Positions 25,980-35,522 of a stretch of DNA of 64,000 bases are shown here, piece by piece. The DNA comes from CAYPTB01 sp964413535 (GTDB taxonomy: Bacteria; Planctomycetota; UBA1135; GCA-002686595): assembly GCA_964413535.1 (NCBI GenBank), contig CAYPTB010000036.1, positions 1 through 64,000 of the forward strand. The letters run 5' to 3'. The notes beneath the pieces were generated by a model, which searched no databases, had not been told where the DNA came from, and saw nothing but the letters and a program-made list of their open reading frames with translations. Each line of letters begins with the position of its first letter. Positions within the stretch are counted from its first letter, which is position 1. Both the position numbers and the translations under genes were made by a program.

Positions 25980-27568
25980 CAGGACCTGTCGCCGTCGGCG
26001 CGGTTCGTGGCCACGCGAGCCGTGGGCATCTTCGGCCCATGTGCGAACGAGTCGCCCCGAGCGGCCGAGGGCGCTTCGCTCGCGAGCTCGCGCACGTCTC
26101 CCGTAGGTCTGTCGAGCGCCTGCTCCTCGTGGTACTCGAAGTCCGTGTTGACGGCCCAGATGTCGTGCTGCGCGCCCAGCATGTTCCAGACGACCATCAT
26201 CGACGTCAGCATCGAGTGGTCCTGGTTGTTGTACTTGTGCAGGCCGTTGCGCCCCACGAGGTGCAGGTTCGGAATCGGGTCGAGGAACTCCCGCACCGCG
26301 TCGAGGTGGTTGCGGTAGGCCGAATCGTAGATTGGATACGCCTTGGGCATCCGCACGACCGTTCCGTCGACGACGAGCTTCCCGTCCACCAGCCCGAGCT
26401 CGTGGATCTCGCGCTTCGCGAGAGCGATCAGCTCGTCGTCCGTGGACGTCCACATGCCGTCGCCCTCGAAGCAGAAGTACTCCATCCCCACGCAGGTCCG
26501 CCCGGCGTCGGGGACCATCGCCTGGCTCCAGTTGTTGAAGTTCTGGATGCGGCCGACCTTCACGCCCGGCGTGTGGATGTAGATCCAGTTGTCGGGGAAC
26601 ACGTCCAAGGCGTCGATGATCAGGGCGACGACGAGGAAGTCGCGATAGCGCAACCCCTCCCCGGACTGCCCGACGTCGCTCGGCGGCTTCGGATGGAGGG
26701 AGCGCACGAGGCTGCGCACGGGCATGCTCGAGACGAAGTGCTCGGCTTCGATCCGCTCCTCGCCGTCGGGACCCTGGGCCACGATCGCCTTCACGCGGCC
26801 GTGCTCCAGCTCGTGGCGGACGACCTTGGTCCGCATGCGCACCTCGCCCCCAAGCTCGAGGATCCGGTCGCGCGTCAGCTCCCACATCTGTCCTGGGCCG
26901 AGGCGCGGGTACTTGAACGCGTCGATGAGGCTCTTGATCTTGGTCGAGCGCCGGCTCATCGCGGCCGCGTTGAGGATCGCCTTGCCGAGCGAGAGGTTCT
27001 GGATGCGCTGCGCCGCCCACTCGGCGCGGATCTCCGTGCAGGGAATCCCCCACACCTTCTCGGTGTAGGTCTTGAAGAAGATCTCGTAGAGCCGCTTCCC
27101 GAAGCGATTCGAGACCCACTGCTCGAAGTTCTCCTCGACCGGATCCGGCCGCACCTGGGCCATCACGTAGGAGAGCACGATCCCGATCGAGTTGAAGAGT
27201 CCGAGGCCCGCCAGCGCGTTGCGCGCCTTCAAAGGGTAGTCGAAGTACTTCCCGTCGTAGTAGATGCGCGAGAGCCGCTTCACGTCGATCAACTCGTCGC
27301 CGAGGATCTCGTCCCACATCGCCTGCACCGGGGCGATCTTCGTGAAGAAGCGGTGCCCCCCGATGTCGAAGCGATAGCCCTTGTAGGTCGCCGTCTGGGA
27401 GATGCCGCCGACCATGTCGGTCCCCTCGAGCACCACGACCCGAGCCCCTTCCTTCGCGAGCATGTACGCGGCGGTCAAGCCCGCCGGTCCCCCGCCGACG
27501 ACCACGACACGCTGGCCCGGCTCCAGCCGGTCGACGGCGCGCGGGGGTTTCTCCTCTCCTTGCGTCAT
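25979..27568 (-). CDS. FAD-dependent amine-oxidase-fold oxidoreductase of glycan clusters
   Basis: The 529-residue flavoprotein has the dinucleotide motif VVVVGGGPAGLTAAYMLA near 21-38, followed by VVLEGTDMVGG and YRFDIGGHRFFTK. KTYTEKVWGIPC, NFNNWSQAMV and the C-terminal LVGRNGLHKYNNQDHSM place it in a family related to UDP-galactopyranose mutase and protoporphyrinogen oxidase. It recurs beside glycosyltransferases in many genomes, but I know of no established reaction. It leads the minus-strand operon of GT4, GT4, epimerase and deacetylase. About 40 extra hydrophilic residues at the C-terminus look non-conserved. Confidence 0.8.
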   Translation of the reverse strand: MTQGEEKPPRAVDRLEPGQRVVVVGGGPAGLTAAYMLAKEGARVVVLEGTDMVGGISQTATYKGYRFDIGGHRFFTKIAPVQAMWDEILGDELIDVKRLSRIYYDGKYFDYPLKARNALAGLGLFNSIGIVLSYVMAQVRPDPVEENFEQWVSNRFGKRLYEIFFKTYTEKVWGIPCTEIRAEWAAQRIQNLSLGKAILNAAAMSRRSTKIKSLIDAFKYPRLGPGQMWELTRDRILELGGEVRMRTKVVRHELEHGRVKAIVAQGPDGEERIEAEHFVSSMPVRSLVRSLHPKPPSDVGQSGEGLRYRDFLVVALIIDALDVFPDNWIYIHTPGVKVGRIQNFNNWSQAMVPDAGRTCVGMEYFCFEGDGMWTSTDDELIALAKREIHELGLVDGKLVVDGTVVRMPKAYPIYDSAYRNHLDAVREFLDPIPNLHLVGRNGLHKYNNQDHSMLTSMMVVWNMLGAQHDIWAVNTDFEYHEEQALDRPTGDVRELASEAPSAARGDSFAHGPKMPTARVATNRADGDRS

Positions 27569-28135
27569 GGGGGCGGGTCAGGGGGGCGCGATCGTCCGCT
27601 CGTCGGGCGACCTCGCGAGCGCGCATGCGACAGGCCGCCTTCGATACGGCGGGGATCGGGAGGGGCCGTGGGACTGGACCGCCAGGGCCTACTCTTCGGG
27701 TCCTGCGATCGGAGAGCTTAACTCGGGCCGTCGTCCAGATCGCCATCCCCGACCCCGAGCGGGCTCGGTTCGAGGCCGCCGGCCCGCGAACGCGAACGGA
27801 GAAGCTCGCCGGGTACGCGGGAGCCATCCGGCGGGGATGGCGACGGCCCTGCAGGCGCCCGTGGACGACGATCGCGACCCGTTGCGCGCTTCGAGTGCCT
27901 GGCGCCGAGAGGAGCGCCAGCGGTCGCGCCTCCAGGGAGCGCCGAGCCGCTGATCGAGGGCGCGCCGCCCCGTTCGCGCGTCCTCGGGCTCGAGCGCGTG
28001 CGCTCGGGCAACGCAGCGCGTGTTCGGCGAGGCGACCTCCCTCCGCGCTCGACCCTTTGTGACGCCTCGCGACCTGGATACGCTCGGTCCCAGAGCGCGC
28101 GGCGGGGGCTCCGCGCGCCGAGCTCGCGCTGCTCG
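27569..28135. other. Intergenic region between divergent glycan genes
   Basis: About 570 bases between divergently transcribed genes. Open frames on either strand are low-complexity (arginine, proline, serine) and lack ribosome sites. It presumably holds both promoters; no convincing -10/-35 pair, tRNA or repeat was seen. Confidence 0.5.
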
Positions 28136-29794
28136 ATGGAATCGAAGACTTCGACCGTGGGTGCGCCCAAGCCCGGGATCGGACGCCGAGGGTGGCTCCT
28201 GCTCGTCGCGTGCGTCGCCCTGGGAATGCTGCTGCGCGGCATCGAGGCCCACGGGAAGAGCCTGTGGCTCGACGAGCTGCACACGCTCGACGTCGCTTCG
28301 CGGGCGACCTACACCGAGCTGAACGACTTCCTGAAGAAGGACGTTCACACGCCGCTCTTCTACCTGGCCGTACAAGCGCTCCACGGCGAAGTCGAGGTGC
28401 ACGCTCTGCGCTGGCTCGCGATCGTCGGGAGCCTCTTGTGCGTCCTGCCGCTCATCGGCCTCGCCCGCGCGACGGGAATGTCGGCGACCTCCACCGTCGC
28501 CGTGTGCGGGGTCTACTGCGCGCTTCCCTACCAGATCCAGTGGGGCGCGGAGCTGCGGCCCTACGCCTGGCTCGAGCTCGCTGCGCTCACGCTCGCTTGG
28601 GCTGCCTTCACGCCCTGCCCGACGCGCGCTTCCCGCGCGGTGCACGCAGGCGCGTTCGCGGCCGCCGTGGCGTTCGGGTCGTACACGCACCTCTTCACGG
28701 CCATCGCGTTGCTCGGCGTGGGCGCGGGACGCCTCGTCTTCCGACTGCGCGACACCCTGGGTCTCCCCGCGCTGCTCGCCTCGGGAGCGCTGGGCATGGG
28801 GATCTTCGCACCCTGGCTCGTGACGAGCCATCCCTGGCTCTTCCGCGAGCCGCAGGTCCTCGTGCGGGACGAGGCAGGGGTGCGCACGGCCGATCACCGA
28901 GGAGCGAGCGAGCCGGAGATCGCGCCCGCGACGGCGCCGGCGCTCGGGGAGCCGGAGTCGTCCTTCCTCTCCTCACTCCCGGAGTGGGTGCGCAAGAAGG
29001 TGTCGCTGCGCACGCTGACCAAGCAACTCCTGCAGGTGCCCCTCAATACCCTCGTGCCGCGCATCGGCAGTCTCCACGGCTTCTCGGCAGTGCTCGCCCA
29101 CTACGGGCTGCTCGGTCTGCTCGCGCTGGTCATCGCCGTCACGCTGTACGCGGCCTCGAACTGGCGCGACCGCGCCCGGGACGGATACCGCCCGAGCTTC
29201 TTCACGAACAGGTTCGCGGCCGTGATCTTCTCGACGCTCGTCGCTTCCGTGATCCTCGCGATCGTGTGCGTGAAGCTCGTGAACCGCATGCCCCTGCAGT
29301 ACTTCGCGCTGTCCGCCTGGAGCTGGCCGCTCGTCGTGGGCGCCCTCGTCGACGCCGCGACGCCGCGCGGGCGCGCCCTCGTCGCCGGTCTCTTCGTCGC
29401 AGCGGCCGCGACCGCCGGATTCGGACAGGCGACGGGAGCGCCGCGCGAGAACTTGCGAGACGGAGTGGCGCTCGCGGTGCGCGAGGCGCGCGAGCGCGGC
29501 GCCTGGCTCACGGCCATCCTGTGGCAGCCGAACTACTACGCGCACACGACCGCATTCCAGGCCTACGCGCCGAACGCCGCGTTCGTCGAACCCGAGGACG
29601 TCCCGCCGCCTCCCGCTCCCGGCGGCGAGCGAGAGATCGTCGTGCTGACCCGCAGCGCCCCGGACGAGAGTCCGACGAACTGGGAGAAGTGGGGCCCGAT
29701 CGTGGCCGACTCCGACCGGCAGACGTGGCGGCACCGAATTTCCGTGCAGCACGTCGACGATTCGATCTCCGTCTACGTCTACGGCCTGCCCTGA
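28136..29794 (+). CDS. GT39-like integral membrane glycosyltransferase
   Basis: A 552-residue polytopic protein of the GT-C class. SLWLDELHTLDVASR near 40-55 carries the acidic pair expected in the first extracytoplasmic loop. Many hydrophobic helices follow (WLLLVACVALGMLL, VAFGSYTHLFTAIALLGV, LLGLLALVIAVTLYAA). A soluble C-terminal part ends VYVYGLP. It would use a polyprenyl-phosphate sugar on the outer face of the membrane. Its stop codon directly abuts the stop of the convergent gene, with no base between. ATG 28136 was chosen because the homologous part begins there. Confidence 0.75.
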   Translation: MESKTSTVGAPKPGIGRRGWLLLVACVALGMLLRGIEAHGKSLWLDELHTLDVASRATYTELNDFLKKDVHTPLFYLAVQALHGEVEVHALRWLAIVGSLLCVLPLIGLARATGMSATSTVAVCGVYCALPYQIQWGAELRPYAWLELAALTLAWAAFTPCPTRASRAVHAGAFAAAVAFGSYTHLFTAIALLGVGAGRLVFRLRDTLGLPALLASGALGMGIFAPWLVTSHPWLFREPQVLVRDEAGVRTADHRGASEPEIAPATAPALGEPESSFLSSLPEWVRKKVSLRTLTKQLLQVPLNTLVPRIGSLHGFSAVLAHYGLLGLLALVIAVTLYAASNWRDRARDGYRPSFFTNRFAAVIFSTLVASVILAIVCVKLVNRMPLQYFALSAWSWPLVVGALVDAATPRGRALVAGLFVAAAATAGFGQATGAPRENLRDGVALAVREARERGAWLTAILWQPNYYAHTTAFQAYAPNAAFVEPEDVPPPPAPGGEREIVVLTRSAPDESPTNWEKWGPIVADSDRQTWRHRISVQHVDDSISVYVYGLP

Positions 29795-31279
29795 TCAGTC
29801 GTCACGCGGGTCGAGCTCGAGCACCACGACGTCCAGATCCGGGCTCTGGGATCTGAAGCGCGCGACTTCGCGCCCGCGCTCCTCGAGCTCGCGCCAGACG
29901 TCGGGATAGTAGCCGCTGGTGAAGGCCTTCGACGAGTAGACCAGCCAGCCCCGGCGTCCGCCCGCGAGCGCAGCGTCCAGCGCCGCCGGATCCTCGACGA
30001 CGGTGTAGTCGGTGCCGAGCCAGTCCTTCAGCGGAAACATGGCTTGTCCGGCCGACAGCACCGCGTCCCCGGGCTCGCGCACGCCTTCGACCCAGGCCAC
30101 GGCGGATTCGAAGTCCTGCTTCGGCAAGGTCCAGACGCGCCCGCACAGGAAGGCGAGGAGGGAGACCGCGAGCGCGAGCGCGAGCGCGGCGATGCGCCGC
30201 CCCCGCTCGCCCGCGAGCGCGGAGCCGAGAGCGAAGACGCCGGCCACACCGACGAGCAACCACAGGCCCGCGAGCGAGAAGAAGAACCGCGGCCACAGGT
30301 TGCGGCCCAAGCACGCCATCGTCCCCTGACCGAGCACCGCCGGGAGGACGGCCAGGAGCGCGAGCGGCCGATCGCGGCGGCAGAGCGCGAAGAACCCGAT
30401 CGCGAACACGAGCGCTGCGAATCCAAGCGCGACGAAGCCCGCGAGCTCCCCCACGCCGAAGCTCCGCGCCATCTCGCGCAGCATCCACGCCGGGTCCTTC
30501 CAGGTCGACACCGTCGCGCCGAACGCGTCCTTGTCGCGCGTGTAGAACTCGACCATCTGCGCCAGGATCGGCGCGTGCAGGACGAGCGCGAGCGCGCCGC
30601 CCAGGAGGATCCCGGCGAGCGGCGCGGCGGACGCTCCCCCTCCGGAGCCCGAGGGCTTCCCTCTCCGCAGGGCGCGCTCCACGCACACGGCGAAGAGCTG
30701 GGCGAGAGCCAGGAAGACGCCGGTCGAGTGCACGTGTATCGCGAGGGCGAGCGCGCCACCCTGGAGCAGCCACGCGCGCCGCGCGCCCGTGCGCAACGCC
30801 GACTGGAACCCGAGGACGGAGAGCAGCGTGAAGCACAAGAGCCCGGTGTAGCCGCGCGCACTCTGCGAGAACGCGACGGCGTGCGGCGACACGGCGAGCA
30901 GCAGCGCGGCGAAGAAACCCTGGCGAGCGCCGAGCGACCGCGCGCCGAGCACGTACACGAGCGGCACGGAGAGGACGCCGAACACGAGCGCTGGCAGACG
31001 CGCCGCCACCGGACCCTCGCCGAACACCCGCACGCAAGGCCACGCCAGGAGCGCGTACAGCGGATGCAGGTTGTCGGAGTCGAAGGTCGTCGCGAGTTCG
31101 AGGAACGGTCGCCGCAGGTACAGGACGACGAGCCAGATCTCGTCGAACCACAACCCGGCGTCGAGGTTCGGGAGCCGCGCGCCGAGCGCAAGCAGCGCGA
31201 GCCCCGCGGCGACTCGCCGATCCGGACCTGCCCCGTGCTCCCCGGGGGCGAGCTCGACCGCTGCGAGGCGCGCCTTCAT
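29795..31279 (-). CDS. GT39-like integral membrane glycosyltransferase
   Basis: This 494-residue GT-C protein has GLWFDEIWLVVLYLRRP in the first loop, with the catalytic-type acidic pair, then HPLYALLAWPCVRVFGE and SQSARGYTG. Roughly ten membrane helices follow and a short soluble tail ends the protein. It shares architecture with the convergent gene at 28136 but little identity outside the loop. It begins 18 bases after the AglD-like gene and is probably co-transcribed with it. The substrate is a polyprenyl-phosphate sugar by family analogy. Confidence 0.75.
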   Translation of the reverse strand: MKARLAAVELAPGEHGAGPDRRVAAGLALLALGARLPNLDAGLWFDEIWLVVLYLRRPFLELATTFDSDNLHPLYALLAWPCVRVFGEGPVAARLPALVFGVLSVPLVYVLGARSLGARQGFFAALLLAVSPHAVAFSQSARGYTGLLCFTLLSVLGFQSALRTGARRAWLLQGGALALAIHVHSTGVFLALAQLFAVCVERALRRGKPSGSGGGASAAPLAGILLGGALALVLHAPILAQMVEFYTRDKDAFGATVSTWKDPAWMLREMARSFGVGELAGFVALGFAALVFAIGFFALCRRDRPLALLAVLPAVLGQGTMACLGRNLWPRFFFSLAGLWLLVGVAGVFALGSALAGERGRRIAALALALAVSLLAFLCGRVWTLPKQDFESAVAWVEGVREPGDAVLSAGQAMFPLKDWLGTDYTVVEDPAALDAALAGGRRGWLVYSSKAFTSGYYPDVWRELEERGREVARFRSQSPDLDVVVLELDPRDD

Positions 31280-31297
31280 CGTCGCCTCATCGCGGCA

Positions 31298-32293
31298 TCA
31301 CGCCCGCGGCCGCGCGATCCCGGAGAGGAGCCAGACCAGGCCCGCGAGGACGCCGCCCGCGACGAGCACGGTCTGCCACACGAGCGACTGCGCGACGGCG
31401 AGGTTCTGGACCGCCTCGCCGAACGGAGCCGTGAGGAACGAAATCGCCGCTTCGCGCACGCCGATCCCCCCCAGGCTGACGGGCATCATGGCCGCGATCT
31501 TGGCCAGCGGGTACACGAGGTACCAGAGCGCGAGATCGAGCCCGACTCCCATGACGCCGCCGAGGTAGGCGTTCACGGCCACGAACCCGGCCTGGATCAG
31601 GACGCACAGCGACAAGCCCAGGACGGCGCGCCCCGGCCGCTTGCGGACCGTCGCGAGCGCTCGCTCGACGCTCTTCCCCTTCTCGGAGAACACCGGCCAT
31701 GTCTCGGGCGGCCTCAGCACGAAGACCAGGGCGCAGGCGATGGACGCGAAGAGCAGGCCCCCGAAGAACACGCCCAGGATCGTCCAAGGCTCGACGTGCG
31801 CGGCCTCCATGCGCAGGAGCGCGTCCGGCGCGAGCAACGAGCCGACCGCCACGAGCGCGCCCAGGGCCGCGAGATCGAAGAACCGATCCAGGGCGCCGCC
31901 CAGCAACACGGCGGCCTTGGACTTGCCCTCCTGCATGGCGAGCCCCGCGCGCACCGCGTCGCCCCCCACCAGGGAGGGCAGACACAGGTTCGAGAACAAA
32001 CCGGCGGCGTAGTAACGCAGCGCGTGACCGATCGGGATCTCGGCTCCGGCGAGCGACAGGAAGAGCCGCCACTTCATCGCGCTGACGCCGTGCAGCAGCA
32101 GGAAGGCTGCGAGCGCGCCCGCCCAGTGCACGGAGTCCACCTTCGCGAAGCCCTCGCGGATCCGGGCCCAGTCGAGGTCCGCGAGCCAGAAGACGAGCGC
32201 GAAGATCCCGGCGCTCGCGACGAAGCGCACGAGGGCCTTGCGCCACTTGAAGCGCGCGCCCGCTTCGGGGAGCAGGGGATGCGTGGGGGCCAT
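31298..32293 (-). CDS. Lysylphosphatidylglycerol synthase TM region / AglD-like membrane protein
   Basis: A 331-residue protein with about eight membrane helices and the two family signatures LPSLVGGDAVRA and PVSLGGIGVREA. Members include archaeal AglD, which takes part in N-glycan completion, and many bacterial proteins beside glycosyltransferases. Here it precedes a GT39-like gene by 18 bases. It may handle a lipid-linked sugar or its flipping. ATG 32293 gives a short hydrophilic N-terminus; longer in-frame extensions upstream are low complexity. Confidence 0.78.
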   Translation of the reverse strand: MAPTHPLLPEAGARFKWRKALVRFVASAGIFALVFWLADLDWARIREGFAKVDSVHWAGALAAFLLLHGVSAMKWRLFLSLAGAEIPIGHALRYYAAGLFSNLCLPSLVGGDAVRAGLAMQEGKSKAAVLLGGALDRFFDLAALGALVAVGSLLAPDALLRMEAAHVEPWTILGVFFGGLLFASIACALVFVLRPPETWPVFSEKGKSVERALATVRKRPGRAVLGLSLCVLIQAGFVAVNAYLGGVMGVGLDLALWYLVYPLAKIAAMMPVSLGGIGVREAAISFLTAPFGEAVQNLAVAQSLVWQTVLVAGGVLAGLVWLLSGIARPRA

Positions 32294-32684
32294 GTCGAGC
32301 CGCGCGTCGCGCGGTCGGGCGCTGTGGGGAGAGAGAGTCGACACTCGAGCTCGTGGATCGGCGTCCGCGCGGGGGATTCTTTCGTCGGCGAGGGCGAGTC
32401 GCGAGCTTTCTCGTCCCTGCCCCTCCCGCGAGTGTCCCGAGCCAGATGTTCGGGAGAAAAAGCGCGTCGAATGAGGCTTCCTGGCATGTTCGGCACCCGG
32501 CGCCGACGACCTAACTCTGAACGAGTTTCGGAGGAGGCGCAATGCAGCCAGGGAGCCGCAGGCGGCTCGATTTCTTTCGCGAACGTCTGGTTCGGGACAC
32601 TAGCTTGGCCGGCGCCCCGATAGGCCGCCCCGGCAGCCGCGCGGTCGAGCCGGTCCCGCCGCTCGCCGCCCCGGAGCGCTCCCC
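32294..32684. other. Intergenic region with divergent promoters and a possible small ORF
   Basis: About 390 bases between divergent genes. At 32530-32537 there is a very strong ribosome site, GGAGGAGG, four bases before an ATG at 32542. That frame runs 77 codons to 32775 and overlaps the flippase start in another frame. Its protein is arginine- and serine-rich and matches nothing I know. It could be a leader peptide or chance. Confidence 0.4.
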
Positions 32685-34121
32685 GTGTCGCGCAAGCTCG
32701 AGAAGAACCTCTTCCTGCTCTACGGCGGGGAAGCGTTGGCGAAGGTCTTCTCCCTGCTCGCCTTCTTCCGGCTGACGCACGTGCTCGGGGACGGAGGCTA
32801 CGGCCTGCTCGTCTTCCCGCTCGGCGTGTACTTCGTCTTCAACCAGGTCCTCGACGCGGGACTCGCGCCCTACGGAGCGCGCGAGGCCTCCAAGCACCCG
32901 TCGCGCACGCAGGTCCTCGCGGCGCGCATCGCTTGGATCCGGCTGGTGCTCGTCCTAGCGTCGCTCGTGGTCCTGCTCGGGATCGCGCTCGCGCTCACGG
33001 GCAAGCCCCACGAGGTGCGGGTCCTCCTCGTCCTCTTCGGCGCGGCGCTCCTGCCGATGCCGTTCGTCGTCAACTGGGCCTTCGAAGCGCGGAACGAGAT
33101 GCACGTCGTCGCGGGCTCGTCGCTCCTGCGGCAGGTCGTCTTCGCGGGCCTGGTGTGGTCGCTCGTGCACGACGTCTCGGACGTCTACTGGGTGCCGCTG
33201 TGCGAGGCGGCAGGTCTCGCGGCGCTCGCACTCGCGCACCAACGCGCCTACCGCCGCCGCTTCCGCGCGTTCTTGCCGTTGCGCGGACGTCGGGGACACG
33301 CGCGCGTGCTGAGCGCGAGCCTGCCTCTCGGCGCGTCGACGATCTTCTCCGCGCTGCGCTGGTACGCGCCCGTGCTCATCTTCTCGGCCACGGCCTCGCC
33401 GTCGGAAGCCGCGCACCTCGAGAGCGGACATCGCATCGTCGTGTCGCTGCACACGTTCGTCTGGCTCTACTTCGTGAACCTCCTGCCTTCGATGGCCGTC
33501 CTGGCCGGGCGCGGGGACCACGCGGGATGGAACCGGTTGGCGCAGACGTCGCTCGCCCTCGTGGCCTGGACGGTGCCGCCCGTGCTGCTCGTGGGCGCGG
33601 CGCTCGCGCCCGTGCTCCTGCCGCTCTTGTACGGCCCGGACTTCACGGCGGCCGTCCCCCCCTTCCGCGTGCTCGTGTGGATGCTGTGCGCGGCCTTCCT
33701 GTCGGGTCACTTCCGCTACGGGTTGATCGCCTTCGGCCGGCAACGCGAGGAGATGAGCGCGAGCGCCGTCGGCGCGCTCGTCTCGATCCTCGCGTGCCTC
33801 GCGCTCAGCGCCGCAGGGGCGTTGACCCCGGTCTCGGCCGCGGTCGTCGCCACGACGGCGGAGGCGGCCACGCTCGTCGCCGCAGGCCGCCTCTTCCGCG
33901 CGGTCGTCGGCCCGGGGCCCTGGTTCCGGGCGGTGGCGCCCGCGTTCCTGTGCGCGGTCCTCTCGGCCGGCCTCGCGGCACTCCTGGGGCGCGGGAGCCC
34001 CTGGACCGCGGCCGCGCTCGTCCTGTGCGGCACCGCCGCCGGCCTCGCGCTCGCGCGTCCGCGGCTCCTCTTCGAAGCGCTGGCGCGCATGCGCGAGGGC
34101 CGCGCCGGCGAAGGGCGCTGA
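32685..34121 (+). CDS. Polysaccharide flippase (Wzx/MOP-like)
   Basis: The 478-residue protein has 12 to 14 predicted helices and the opening LFLLYGGEALAKVFSLLAFFRL, LGDGGYGLLVF, typical of polysaccharide exporters in the MOP superfamily. NWAFEARNEMHVVAGSSLLR and LLYGPDFTAAVPPFRVLVW are further family-like blocks. It should flip lipid-linked oligosaccharides across the inner membrane. The start is a GTG without a good ribosome site, while a strong site lies 150 bases upstream in another frame. It leads a plus-strand run of seven genes ending with the CDP-sugar enzymes. Confidence 0.82.
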   Translation: MSRKLEKNLFLLYGGEALAKVFSLLAFFRLTHVLGDGGYGLLVFPLGVYFVFNQVLDAGLAPYGAREASKHPSRTQVLAARIAWIRLVLVLASLVVLLGIALALTGKPHEVRVLLVLFGAALLPMPFVVNWAFEARNEMHVVAGSSLLRQVVFAGLVWSLVHDVSDVYWVPLCEAAGLAALALAHQRAYRRRFRAFLPLRGRRGHARVLSASLPLGASTIFSALRWYAPVLIFSATASPSEAAHLESGHRIVVSLHTFVWLYFVNLLPSMAVLAGRGDHAGWNRLAQTSLALVAWTVPPVLLVGAALAPVLLPLLYGPDFTAAVPPFRVLVWMLCAAFLSGHFRYGLIAFGRQREEMSASAVGALVSILACLALSAAGALTPVSAAVVATTAEAATLVAAGRLFRAVVGPGPWFRAVAPAFLCAVLSAGLAALLGRGSPWTAAALVLCGTAAGLALARPRLLFEALARMREGRAGEGR

Positions 34122-34204
34122 ACGCCTGTCGATCCGGGCCGTCGCCGGTCGACTATAGTTGCCGGTTCGCTCGCCGCGCCGCGCGGGGAGCAGAGACGAG
34201 CACC

Positions 34205-35404
34205 GTGGGAGTCCTCCGACGCATCGCGCGCCACGCGCGCCTCTCCCGCCAGGCGGGTCGAGCGGGCGAGATCGAGTCGCCGCCGTTCCTGATCCTGTTC
34301 ATCAACTCGATCTGCAACCTGGCGTGCGAGCACTGCTTCTACTGGAAGGAGCTCAACAGCCGCGACGACCTCACCAAGGACGAGATCTTCGCCCTCTCGG
34401 ACAGCCTCGGTCCGATCGAGAACCTGAACCTGTCGGGCGGCGAGCCCTTCATCCGCCCCGAGTTCGCCGAGATCTGCCGCCACTTCGTGCGGACGAACGG
34501 CGTGAAGCAGATCTACTGCCCCACGAACGGCTGGTTCACCGAGAAGACGATTCGCGAGCTCGAGAACTTGTTCGAAGAGCCCTCGCTCGACCTGTTCGCC
34601 GCCGAGCTGTCGCTGGACGGCATGCCGGCCTTCCACAATCGCTTCCGCGTCAACCCGAAGTCGTTCCAGAAGGCGCTGGAGACCTACGACGCGCTGGCGG
34701 AGCTCCAAGCGCGCGAGCCGCGCCTACAGATCCACTCCATCTCGACCTGCACGGGCGAGAACGTGGACGAGATCAAGCGCCTCACGACCTTCCTCTACGA
34801 GCGCTGCCCGCGCATGAGCCACCACAACATCGCCATGCTGCGCGGCGAGCGGAAGCGTCCGACGCTCATGGGCCCCGACCTCGTCGCCTACCGCGAGCTC
34901 GTCGACTACGCCGCGCGCCTGTGGAGCGACCGCGAGCAGGGCCGCTTCGGCCACGTGGTCGACCCGATGTTGCACTGGGGCAAGATCCAGACGGCGCGCC
35001 AGCAGACCCAAGCCATCCCGTGCAAGGCCGGCGTGCTGACGGGCGTCGTCTACGCGAACGGCGACGTGTCGTTGTGCGAGCAGCATCCGCCGCTCGGCAA
35101 CCTGCGCAAGCAGACGTTCATGGAGATCTGGAACTCGCCCGAGGCGTTGAAGCTGCGCGGCGAGATCGCCTGCAAGGCGTGCTTCTGCACCAACGAGGTC
35201 TTCCTGTGGCCCTCGATCGTCTTCCAGCCGACGCACCTCGCCCGCGCCTTCGCCGGCGCGCGTGCCTGGAGGACGCCCGAGCCGTTGCCGCTCGAGGAAC
35301 GCGTTCGGCCGCTCGAGGGACGCCCGGAGGACCGCGCGATCCTCGGTCTCGCGGCGGACGACGACGCGCAGGGCGGCGAAGCGCCCGACGCCCGCTCCGC
35401 CTGA
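34205..35404 (+). CDS. Radical SAM protein with SPASM-like C-terminus
   Basis: A 399-residue radical SAM enzyme. The cluster-binding CxxxCxxC is C37, C41 and C44 (CNLACEHC), followed by NLSGGEPFIRPE. The C-terminal part has CKAGVLTGVVYANGDVSLCEQ, GNLRKQTFMEIWNS and CKACFC, a SPASM/twitch auxiliary-cluster arrangement. The GTG start at 34205 lies after a TATAGT at 34154-34159. Relatives modify peptides or small molecules; in this locus between a flippase and a GT39-like gene it may modify a sugar or lipid carrier. That role is inference. Confidence 0.8.
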   Translation: MGVLRRIARHARLSRQAGRAGEIESPPFLILFINSICNLACEHCFYWKELNSRDDLTKDEIFALSDSLGPIENLNLSGGEPFIRPEFAEICRHFVRTNGVKQIYCPTNGWFTEKTIRELENLFEEPSLDLFAAELSLDGMPAFHNRFRVNPKSFQKALETYDALAELQAREPRLQIHSISTCTGENVDEIKRLTTFLYERCPRMSHHNIAMLRGERKRPTLMGPDLVAYRELVDYAARLWSDREQGRFGHVVDPMLHWGKIQTARQQTQAIPCKAGVLTGVVYANGDVSLCEQHPPLGNLRKQTFMEIWNSPEALKLRGEIACKACFCTNEVFLWPSIVFQPTHLARAFAGARAWRTPEPLPLEERVRPLEGRPEDRAILGLAADDDAQGGEAPDARSA

Positions 35405-35522
35405 GGCCCGCGCGGGCCGCGGCTTCGAATCGCCTCGGCCGGCGAAAAGCCTTCCAGGCGCTGGATCGCCGCCCCGCGATTCCCCACGCTCGCGGGCCGC
35501 TCGCGGTCGATCCCTGGAGCCC

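Noticed and set aside
24987..27827. A single fused protein joining FAD oxidoreductase-region and GT4 reading
   Set aside because: The upstream part of that frame is the out-of-frame shadow of the FAD gene; the true GT4 start is ATG 25979 overlapping the FAD stop.
27569..28135. Hidden gene or tRNA in the largest gap
   Set aside because: Frames are low complexity without ribosome sites, and no tRNA cloverleaf or GGTTCGAATCC-type arm was found.
30044..32623. Plus-strand open frame of about 859 codons
   Set aside because: Antisense to a GT39-like and an AglD-like gene, both with membrane helices and family signatures. The shadow protein is highly charged low complexity.
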